Assembly: GCF_017744555.1 (NCBI RefSeq)
Contig: NZ_JAGIBD010000009.1
Coordinates: 60,266-124,265 of the forward strand
Direction: 5' to 3'
DNA: 64,000 nt
Source: Cellulomonas sp.
Lineage (GTDB): Bacteria; Actinomycetota; Actinomycetes; Actinomycetales; Cellulomonadaceae
The notes below the pieces were generated by a model that was given only the letters and a program-made list of their open reading frames with translations, had not been told where the DNA came from and did not search any database. Made by a program: the position numbers and the translations under genes. This document shows positions 34,491-41,338 of the stretch, piece after piece (within the stretch, counting starts at the first letter, position 1; every line of letters starts with the position of its first letter).

Positions 34491-35267
34491 TCAGTGGAAG
34501 CGGCGGCCCTCGTCGCGGCGGTACGCGAGGACGGCCAGGGCGGCGAACAGGGCCGTCCAGGCCAGGATGACCACCAGCGCGCCCGCGTAGGCCGGGTCGC
34601 CGGTCACTGCCTGCACGGCCAGGTCGCGGGCCGCGCGGGACGGGAGCAGCTTCGAGATCGCGTCGAGCCAGCCCGGGAACATCTCGGGCGGCAGGAACAG
34701 CCCGCCGGCGAACGCGAGCGGGAACAGCGTCGCCTGGACGACGGCGATCGCGGCCTTCGACGTGAGGCGGTACCCGATCGCGAGCCCGAGCAGCAGGAAC
34801 GGCACGGCGACGACGGGCACCATGACGACGGCCGCGAGCGCGCGCGGCACCGTGATCGTCGCCGCGGTGAGCAGCCAGCCGATGAGCACGAGCGGCACGA
34901 GCGCGAAGAACGACCAGACGACACCGTTGATCACACGCCCGGCGAGCCGAGGCCCGGCACCGGCGGGCAGGGTCCGCAGGAACGGGTCGAACGGCAGCGC
35001 GCGGTCCTCGGACACCCCGACGCCGAACGAGAACAGGCACGTCGACATCACCGCGAACGTGCCGAGCTGCGCGACGGCGGCGGTCGCGAGCACGGGGTCG
35101 TCGGCCACGGACCGCTGCGGGACGACGAAGAACAGCAGCGCCAGCGCCGGGAAGAGCAGGTTGCCGAGCACGGCGATCGGGATGCGGATCGTCTCGACGA
35201 ACTGGAACCGGGCGTGCACGACGGCGAGCGTCCAGAACGGGCGTGGCCGGGCCGTCAGCGTGGTCAT
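34491..35267 (-). CDS. ABC-2 type transporter permease
   Basis: A 258-residue membrane protein with six helices in the ABC-2 layout: cytoplasmic N-terminus (PRPFWTLAVVHARFQFVETI), helices through PIAVLGNLLFPALALLFFVV, and the conserved late segment FAGGLFLPPEMFPGWLDAISKLLPSR. Start ATG 35267 overlaps the stop of the ATPase gene. It forms an export complex with that ATPase; substrate unknown (drug, lipid or peptide). Confidence 0.92.
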   Translation of the reverse strand: MTTLTARPRPFWTLAVVHARFQFVETIRIPIAVLGNLLFPALALLFFVVPQRSVADDPVLATAAVAQLGTFAVMSTCLFSFGVGVSEDRALPFDPFLRTLPAGAGPRLAGRVINGVVWSFFALVPLVLIGWLLTAATITVPRALAAVVMVPVVAVPFLLLGLAIGYRLTSKAAIAVVQATLFPLAFAGGLFLPPEMFPGWLDAISKLLPSRAARDLAVQAVTGDPAYAGALVVILAWTALFAALAVLAYRRDEGRRFH

Positions 35268-36244
35268 CGGGCCACCTCCTCGGCGGGCTCGTCGGATGCG
35301 GGCTGGTCGGTCCCGGGGTGCGCGACGACGTCCCGATCCGCAGCCTCGCCGTCCCGCGTCGTCAGCGTGAGGAACGCCTCCTCGAGCGACGCTCCGCGCA
35401 TCTCGAGGTCGCGGAACGGCACGTCCTGCCGCACGAGGGCTCGCACGAACGCGTCGGCGTCGGACGCGAGCACGGTCCGCCGCACGTCACCGCCGTCCCC
35501 CGCCGCGACACCGTCCTGCACAACGGCCGCCCCGGGCAGCCCGTCGAGCACGACGGACGCCGGCACGGTGAGCACCACGCGCCGCAGCCCGACGAGCCCG
35601 AGCACGGCCGCGAGCGAGTCGTCGGCGAGCACCCGACCGCCGCCGACCACGACGACCCGGTCCGCGAGCGCCTCGATCTCCTCGAGGTAGTGGCTGGTGA
35701 GCACTACGGTCGCGCCGTCCGCGTGGTACTCGCGCAACGCCTGCCAGAGCACGTGCCGCGCCTCGACGTCGAGCCCCGTGGTGGGCTCGTCGAGCAGCAC
35801 GAGCCGAGGCCGCCCGACGAGCGCGAGCGCGACGGCCAGGCGTCGCCGCTGCCCGCCCGACAGTCCCCCGGTCTGGCGTCGGACGAGGTCCTCGAGCCCG
35901 AACCGGGCGAGCACCTCGGACGTCGGCATGGGCGCCGGGTAGTGGCGGCCGACGAGGTCGACGACCTCCCCGACGGTGAGCGTGGGCGGCAGGCCGGTGT
36001 CCTGCGGGGTCGTGCCGAGCCCGATGCGCGACGCGGCCGAGCGGGGGTCGCCGCCGAACAGCCGGACGTCGCCGGAGTCGGGCCGTCGCAGGCCGCTGAC
36101 GAGCGACAGCAGGGTCGTCTTGCCGGCGCCGTTGGGTCCGAGGAGCCCGACGAGCTCGCCCTGGTCGACGTCGAGCGACACGTCGTCGAGCGCGACCACG
36201 GGTCCGAACGTCCGGGTGACGTGCGTGAGCGAGACGACGCTCAT
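35264..36244 (-). CDS. ABC transporter ATP-binding protein (DrrA-like)
   Basis: A 326-residue ATPase. Walker A GPNGAGKTT at about 35-43, Q-loop TPQD, signature LSGGQRRRLAVALAL, Walker B LVLLDEPTTGLD and switch His in TSHYLEEIE. The C-terminal 100 residues are the extra domain typical of exporter ATPases with ABC-2 partners. Coupled by ATGA to the permease and to the upstream regulator. Confidence 0.95.
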   Translation of the reverse strand: MSVVSLTHVTRTFGPVVALDDVSLDVDQGELVGLLGPNGAGKTTLLSLVSGLRRPDSGDVRLFGGDPRSAASRIGLGTTPQDTGLPPTLTVGEVVDLVGRHYPAPMPTSEVLARFGLEDLVRRQTGGLSGGQRRRLAVALALVGRPRLVLLDEPTTGLDVEARHVLWQALREYHADGATVVLTSHYLEEIEALADRVVVVGGGRVLADDSLAAVLGLVGLRRVVLTVPASVVLDGLPGAAVVQDGVAAGDGGDVRRTVLASDADAFVRALVRQDVPFRDLEMRGASLEEAFLTLTTRDGEAADRDVVAHPGTDQPASDEPAEEVAR

Positions 36245-36537
36245 GACGCACCCCCGAGCACGGCGCGCAGGGTCGTCGTGTACCGGTCGAACGCGACACG
36301 GCCGGTGCCCGTGAGCTGCACGTACGTGGCTGGTGTGCGTCCTTCGTGGGTCTTGGTGATCGTCACGTACCCTGCCTCCTCGAGACGACGCAGATGGGTG
36401 GACAGGTTGCCCGCGGTCATGTCGAGCAGCTTCTGCAGCCGCGGGAAGGTGATGCGGTCGTCGGGTGCGAGGCTCGCGAGGGTCGCGACGACCCGGAGAC
36501 GGGCCTGCGCGTGGATCACCGGGTCGAGCTCGGTCAC
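36241..36537 (-). CDS. Winged-helix transcriptional regulator (PF13601-like)
   Basis: A 98-residue DNA-binding protein read from GTG 36537. The helix-turn-helix region is FPRLQKLLDMTAGNLSTHLR followed by the wing EEAGYVTITKTHEGRTPATY. It is coupled to both neighbours by overlapping stop/start codons. Its place inside the ABC operon suggests it controls that operon, probably at the repeat upstream of 37157. Confidence 0.9.
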   Translation of the reverse strand: MTELDPVIHAQARLRVVATLASLAPDDRITFPRLQKLLDMTAGNLSTHLRRLEEAGYVTITKTHEGRTPATYVQLTGTGRVAFDRYTTTLRAVLGGAS

Positions 36538-37157
36538 GGCGCCGCCCGGCGGCGGACCGCCTCGACGAGCCCGGCGGTGAGCATGCCGCCGCCGCCGGCG
36601 AGGGACAGCCACAGGTAGGACGTGGGCAGACCGGCGAATGCACTGGCGGCGCCGACGAGCGCGATCCAGGCGCCGAGCACGTACATGGCCGTGGCGCGCC
36701 ACAGGATCCCGCCCGCGAGGTAGAGCAGGCCCGCGACGAGCGCCGCGACCGAGTTGGCGGCGAGCCCGACGACCTCGTACGACGCGCCGGCGGCGCTGAG
36801 CGCCGAGATGATCCAGCCCATCGCCAGGTACCCGACGAACCACGCCCAGCCGTAGAGCGCACCCTGCCGGGCGGAGTCGCCCGCGATGCCGCGGGTGCGG
36901 GCCACCGAGTGCAGGATCGTCGTGGCGACCGCTGCGACGGCCAGCGCGACGGCCAGGACGGCGGCGCCGACCGAGGGGCGTCCGCGCTCGTCGGCCGAGA
37001 GCCACAGCCCGCCGTACCCGACGAGCCAGGCACCGCCCCAGACGAGGAACAGCAGCGCGCTCGACGGCACGGTCTGCCATGCAACCCGGCGCTGCGCGCT
37101 GATGATCGACAGGGCCTCGGCTGCGCTGGCCGGTGCCGGGTCGGTCTCGTCGTCCAT
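36534..37157 (-). CDS. Six-helix membrane protein, first gene of ABC operon
   Basis: A 207-residue protein with an acidic 25-residue N-terminus and about six helices; VPSSALLFLVWGGAWLVGYGG and MYVLGAWIALVGAASAF are two of them. The type is common beside small winged-helix regulators in actinobacteria and has no known function. It starts the coupled operon membrane protein - regulator - ATPase - permease. Confidence 0.8.
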   Translation of the reverse strand: MDDETDPAPASAAEALSIISAQRRVAWQTVPSSALLFLVWGGAWLVGYGGLWLSADERGRPSVGAAVLAVALAVAAVATTILHSVARTRGIAGDSARQGALYGWAWFVGYLAMGWIISALSAAGASYEVVGLAANSVAALVAGLLYLAGGILWRATAMYVLGAWIALVGAASAFAGLPTSYLWLSLAGGGGMLTAGLVEAVRRRAAP

Positions 37158-37171
37158 GGCGTCCCCCTTGG

Positions 37172-37201
37172 GTTTGTCACACAAAGTAGTTTGTGGCAAA
37201 C
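37172..37201. promoter_or_regulatory. Candidate operator of the regulator/ABC operon
   Basis: Two adjacent short palindromes, TTTGT-CAC-ACAAA (37173-37185) and TTTG-TGG-CAAA (37190-37200), lie 16-44 bases before the first gene of the operon, in a locally AT-rich patch. Together they form an approximate GTTTG...CAAAC inverted repeat. Likely target of the winged-helix regulator encoded in the operon. Confidence 0.5.
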
Positions 37202-37252
37202 GAGAGGCGCAAGGGCCCAGCCGCCGTCCAGCGCACGTCCAGGAACCGGTCC

Positions 37253-37265
37253 TAGGCTCGGCGGC
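37253..37265 (+). promoter_or_regulatory. Leaderless -10 element of the CPBP gene
   Basis: TAGGCT at 37253-37258 is followed by seven bases and then the ATG of the CPBP gene, with no Shine-Dalgarno, the arrangement of leaderless actinobacterial promoters. Confidence 0.55.
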
Positions 37266-38192
37266 ATGACGGCCAAGGGCGCTCCCGACGAGCACGCGCT
37301 GCCCTCGTCGGGACCCGCCGGAGCCGGCCCCACGACGAGCGACCTCGCCGAACCCACGACCGGCGGCGCCCGTGGGACCGGGACCGGCAGCCCCGAGACG
37401 AGCCGGTCCGCCCTGGCACCGCCCCCGAGCGACCGGGCCGTGCGGCGCCGGCTCACCACCGAGATCTGGATCGTCCTCGGCCTGTCCCTGGGCCGCTCGG
37501 GCGTCTACGCGATGGTCGCGATCCTCGACCGCCTCACCGCGGGCCCGCCGCTCGGCGACCAGACCACCACGCTCAACCCGAGCCGCTCGGCCCGGCCCTG
37601 GCTCGACCTGATCTACCAGGTGCTGCAGATCGGCTTCGCGCTCATCCCCGTCGCGCTGGCCCTGTACCTGCTGTCCGCGAACGGCCGCTCGGCGGTCCGG
37701 CGCATCGGCCTCGACGTCACACGGCCGTGGCGCGACCTCGGCGTCGGGGCAGCCCTCGCCGCCGCGATCGGCGTCCCCGGCCTCGGCCTCTACGCCCTCG
37801 GCCGCGCGCTCGGGATCACGGTCCAGGTGCAGGCCGAGGCGCTCAACTCCGCCTGGTGGACGATCCCGATCCTGCTGTTCGCGGCCATCCAGAACGCGCT
37901 GCTCGAGGAGGTCATCGCCGTCGGTTACCTCATGGAGCGGCTGCGCGACCTGCGCTGGCGGACCCCGCTGATCGTGGTCGCGTCGGCGCTGCTGCGCGGG
38001 TCGTACCACCTGTACCAGGGGTGGGGGCCGTTCTTCGGGAACGTCGTCATGGGCCTGGTGTTCGCCGAGTACTACCGCCGACGACGGCGCGTCATGCCGC
38101 TCGTCGTCGCCCACACGATCATGGACATGGTCGTGTTCGTCGGCTACGCGTCGATCCCCGACGAGTGGCGCGACGCCCTGCACCTGTCCTGA
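37266..38192 (+). CDS. CPBP-family intramembrane metalloprotease
   Basis: A 308-residue protein with a disordered Ala/Gly/Thr-rich N-terminus (1-60) and about seven helices. The CPBP (Abi/CAAX protease-like) motifs are EEVIAVGYLMERLR (double Glu plus Arg), FxxxH-type SYHLYQG, and HTIMDM near the C-terminus. The family includes CAAX prenyl proteases and bacteriocin-related immunity proteins; a bacterial substrate is not known. ATG 37266 chosen from the leaderless -10. Confidence 0.88.
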   Translation: MTAKGAPDEHALPSSGPAGAGPTTSDLAEPTTGGARGTGTGSPETSRSALAPPPSDRAVRRRLTTEIWIVLGLSLGRSGVYAMVAILDRLTAGPPLGDQTTTLNPSRSARPWLDLIYQVLQIGFALIPVALALYLLSANGRSAVRRIGLDVTRPWRDLGVGAALAAAIGVPGLGLYALGRALGITVQVQAEALNSAWWTIPILLFAAIQNALLEEVIAVGYLMERLRDLRWRTPLIVVASALLRGSYHLYQGWGPFFGNVVMGLVFAEYYRRRRRVMPLVVAHTIMDMVVFVGYASIPDEWRDALHLS

Positions 38193-38198
38193 GCGGGC

Positions 38199-40079
38199 CT
38201 ACACGGGCACGTCCGCGTCGAGCGTCGCCGACCGGGCGGCCGACAGCAGCGCGCCGATCAGCACGTCGTCGCTGTCCTTGCTCAGCCGCTCGCCCGACCA
38301 CCGCTCCTTGAGGGCGACGGTCGTGCCGTCGTGCAGCGTGACCGTGACCTTCACGGGTGTCCGCTTGTGCACCTCGACGCCGGCGACGTCCTCGTACGAG
38401 ACGAACCGGTGGCGCGCGGCGAGCTCGGCGGCCGGCACCTGGGCCAGCGCCAGGAGCCGCACCTTGCCACCCTCGGTGCTCTTGGTGCTGGGCACGACGA
38501 CGAACCCGTTGTCGAGCACGAGCACCTCCGACGGCGTCCCGTCGACGTCGACCGTCGCGAGGCCGCCTACCACGTCGCCGCCGTGCGCGGTCGCCACCGC
38601 GGACTGCTGCCCGGCGCGGTCGACGTCGATGCCCAGACCCGCGAGCGCGGCACGCGCAGCGGGCACCGAGGCCGGGTCGACGGCGAGCGCGACGACGCCG
38701 TCGAGCGCGAGCTCCTGGCCGTCCCGGCCGACGACGACCGCGGGCCCGGACCACGAGTGCCGCCACGACGCGACGCCCGCCTGGAGGGCCGCGGCGCGCA
38801 CGACGACCGTGAGCGTGAGCCCGGCGGGCGTGTCGCCGTCCTCGTCGGGACCGGCGGCGGGGTCGAGCCCGAGCCCGCGCAGCACCTCGTCGAGCCGGCC
38901 GGCGGCCACGAGGTCGAGCACCGTGGCGAGCGTCGCGCGGCTCTGGCCGGTGGCGCGTGCGGCGACCCGGTAGACGGAGTCGGCGGTGCGCTGCGACTGC
39001 GCCGCGAGCCGCGTCGCCGTGAACGTCTCCCAGTCGAGCCGGACCCGGTCGCCGAACGCGACGACCTGCTCGGCGAGTGCCGCCGCCGCGTTGTCGAAGC
39101 CGGGCACCAGGCTCGTCGCGGGGCGTGCGTCACGCGCGACCGGCACGTCCGGCATCCGGTCCATCGCGGCGACCCGGGCGGCGATCGACGGGTGGCTGTC
39201 GAACCGCGACTGCTCGGCGGGCGGCGCGTCCAGGCGCATCGTCTGGAGCTCGTCACCGCGCGCCGCGAGGAACTGGCCGAACCCGCCGAAGAACCCGGCG
39301 GCCGTGGGCGCGTACCCGGCCTCCCAGCCGTCGTCGAGGTAGGCCGCGCCGTAGAACCCCCACGCACGGTCGATCAGCGGCAGCTCGCGCAGCGTGGCCT
39401 GCGCGACCGACCGGCCCGCGACGCGCACAGACAGCTCGTCGGCCTCCAGCTCCTGGCGGCGGCTCACGGTCGCGGACGCGAGCAGGTACAGGCGGGCGTA
39501 CCCGGCCAGCACCCACCCGACGACGTTCCCCGACAGCTCGTCGAGCGTCGCGCCGATCGCCGCCCGCCCCCGGTACGTGAGCGGGCCGAGCCGGGTGTGG
39601 CTGCGCGAGTAGTGGCCGAGCTCGTGCGCGAGGACGGAGCGCAGCTGCGACACGTCGAGCGCCTGCAGGAGCGGCACCCCGAGGTACAGCCGGCGGCGCC
39701 CGCCGACCAGCCCGAGCATGCGCGTGTCCTCCGAGACCGCCGCGTTGACCTCGGGCACGAGCCGGATCTCGTCGGGCACGCGCGTCTGCGCGACGCCCGC
39801 GAGCTCGTCGACCTGCGCCCACAGCGCGGGGGCGTTCGCACGGGAGACCTGCAGCCCCGGCTCCGCGGGCGGGCGAGCCCGTGCGACCTTGACGAGCGCG
39901 ACGACGATCGCCACCGCGACGGCCGCCGCGACGAACCCGAGCTTGGCCCCGCCGGTCTCCGAGCCGCTCCGGTAGGCGAGCACGGCGAGCCACCCCAGCC
40001 CCGCGACCAGGGCGAACGCCACCACGTAGAAGCCTGCCAGCAGGAGCAGCGACACCGCTGCCCGCACCGATGTCGCCAT
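38199..40079 (-). CDS. M48-family zinc metalloprotease (HtpX-like), membrane-bound
   Basis: A 626-residue protein. Two N-terminal helices (about 8-33 and 46-64) anchor it. The zinc site is HELGH at about residues 152-156, in LAHELGHYSRSHT, with the third ligand in RRQELEADELS. The C-terminal half (about 300-626) is a long soluble region including SFDSHPSIAARVAAMDRMPD, typical of peptidase M48 tail sequence, and a beta-rich end (VKVTVTLHDGTTVALKERWS). Longer than HtpX (about 290). Likely role in membrane protein quality control. Confidence 0.92.
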   Translation of the reverse strand: MATSVRAAVSLLLLAGFYVVAFALVAGLGWLAVLAYRSGSETGGAKLGFVAAAVAVAIVVALVKVARARPPAEPGLQVSRANAPALWAQVDELAGVAQTRVPDEIRLVPEVNAAVSEDTRMLGLVGGRRRLYLGVPLLQALDVSQLRSVLAHELGHYSRSHTRLGPLTYRGRAAIGATLDELSGNVVGWVLAGYARLYLLASATVSRRQELEADELSVRVAGRSVAQATLRELPLIDRAWGFYGAAYLDDGWEAGYAPTAAGFFGGFGQFLAARGDELQTMRLDAPPAEQSRFDSHPSIAARVAAMDRMPDVPVARDARPATSLVPGFDNAAAALAEQVVAFGDRVRLDWETFTATRLAAQSQRTADSVYRVAARATGQSRATLATVLDLVAAGRLDEVLRGLGLDPAAGPDEDGDTPAGLTLTVVVRAAALQAGVASWRHSWSGPAVVVGRDGQELALDGVVALAVDPASVPAARAALAGLGIDVDRAGQQSAVATAHGGDVVGGLATVDVDGTPSEVLVLDNGFVVVPSTKSTEGGKVRLLALAQVPAAELAARHRFVSYEDVAGVEVHKRTPVKVTVTLHDGTTVALKERWSGERLSKDSDDVLIGALLSAARSATLDADVPV

Positions 40080-40114
40080 CGTCGTCCTCCGCACCGCGTC
40101 CTGCGTGCGCCGCT

Positions 40115-40140
40115 CGCACGAGGATCGTGCGCGGAGCCTA
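40115..40140 (-). promoter_or_regulatory. Promoter and palindromic operator of the M48 protease gene
   Basis: On the minus strand TAGGCT (40140-40135) is a good -10. CGCACGA-GGA-TCGTGCG (40115-40131) is a perfect 17-bp palindrome covering the expected transcription start, a classic repressor position. Confidence 0.5.
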
Positions 40141-40280
40141 CTGAGCAGCGGTGACGCGCGGGGCGCAAACACGACCGCACGGGGGTGCATCACGACCCGG
40201 CGCGCGGACTCCTCCTCAGCGAGCGCGCGACGCGCCCCGAGCCGCGGGACGTGCACGCGACCACCCGAAGGAGACCGGCC

Positions 40281-40511
40281 ATGACCACGGCCCCGGAACA
40301 GACCTACGCGCCGAACATCCCCGAGGGCGTGCGGCGGACCGTCTACTACGTCACGCTCGTTCTCGGCGCCGTCACGCTCGCCGCGAGCGGTCTGGCCCAG
40401 ATCTACTGGCCGGACGCCGCCGCGGCCGTTCTCGCGACCGGTGGCGTCGTCACCAGCACGATGGCGTTCCTGTGCGGCGGCCTCGGCGTCGCGTACGTCG
40501 GCAGCAGGTAG
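40281..40511 (+). CDS. Small two-helix membrane protein
   Basis: A 76-residue protein with two hydrophobic helices (about 22-44 and 48-72) after a polar N-terminus ending PEGVRRTVYYV. GAAGGAGA lies seven bases before the ATG, a strong Shine-Dalgarno. Size and two-helix hairpin resemble phage holins, but no lysis gene is near, so the name is descriptive only. It is convergent with the HdeD-like gene, leaving only three bases between stops. Confidence 0.75.
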   Translation: MTTAPEQTYAPNIPEGVRRTVYYVTLVLGAVTLAASGLAQIYWPDAAAAVLATGGVVTSTMAFLCGGLGVAYVGSR

Positions 40512-40514
40512 CCG

Positions 40515-41102
40515 TCAGATCGCGGCCGAGCCCTTTCCGACGGCGCGCGCGAACGCCCGGGTCGCGAAGCCGCTCACCACGAGCAGCACACCCGCGACGA
40601 ACGCGAACAGCCCGAAGATCACCATCACGACGGCGACGGTCTCCTGCGGGTTGACGAGCATCAGCAGGCCGATGAGGAACGCCACCAGCCCGGACGCGAG
40701 CACCCAGAACCACCCGATGTCGCGCGCCCGGTAGAGCGTCGCGGCGGCGATGACGCCGAGGATGCCGATCACGAGCACCCAGATCGCGATCAGGTAGAAG
40801 ATCGCCTTCGCCGTCTGCGGCGCCCAGATGATCGCGACCAGGCCGAACCCGACGCTCACGAGCCCGAGGACGGCCCACCAGATGCCGCCCTCCTCGTGCC
40901 GGTTCGAGAACCACTGCGCGAGCGTGAGGACGCCGTCGACCACCGCGAAGACCCCGAACACCCACACGAGGGCGACGGCGGTGTCGAACGGGTGGGCGAG
41001 CATGAGGAAGCCGACGATCAGCAGGACGATCCCGCGGACCACGGGCAGCCACCAGATCCCGCGCAGCCGGGCGTCGACGTCGGTGCCGAGCTCGTCGGTC
41101 AT
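40515..41102 (-). CDS. HdeD-family (DUF308) membrane protein
   Basis: A 195-residue protein with six helices as three repeated pairs: VRGIVLLIVGFLMLAHPFDT, VFGVFAVVDGVLTLAQW, and FLIGLLMLVNPQETVAVVMV are the repeated DUF308 units. HdeD proteins are linked to acid or envelope stress in enterobacteria; the role here is unknown. Start ATG 41102. Confidence 0.9.
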   Translation of the reverse strand: MTDELGTDVDARLRGIWWLPVVRGIVLLIVGFLMLAHPFDTAVALVWVFGVFAVVDGVLTLAQWFSNRHEEGGIWWAVLGLVSVGFGLVAIIWAPQTAKAIFYLIAIWVLVIGILGVIAAATLYRARDIGWFWVLASGLVAFLIGLLMLVNPQETVAVVMVIFGLFAFVAGVLLVVSGFATRAFARAVGKGSAAI

Positions 41103-41325
41103 GAGACCTCCTCGGGCGTCAGCCCAGCGGAGCCCCGGGCGGGAACCCCCCGCCGGCCACGGTGCCCCTCGTCCGGCCACGCTAGCCCTCCGGACCAGCA
41201 CCGACATCCCCGGACGCGCCGGAACCGGACGCACCGGGCACCGCGCGGCGAGCGGGCTCCGGACTGTGACGCGATCGCGACCCGGGGCGACGCCGGATCC
41301 CCCGGGCACGCACGGGCCGGTTGCC

Positions 41326-41338
41326 TAGACTCGCCGGT
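41326..41338 (+). promoter_or_regulatory. Leaderless -10 element of the LPG-synthase-like gene
   Basis: TAGACT at 41326-41331 lies seven bases before ATG 41339 with no Shine-Dalgarno between, indicating a leaderless transcript and supporting this start over upstream readings. Confidence 0.55.

Noticed and set aside
40281..40511. Phage holin call for the two-helix protein
   Set aside because: Only size and topology agree; no endolysin or phage gene is nearby.
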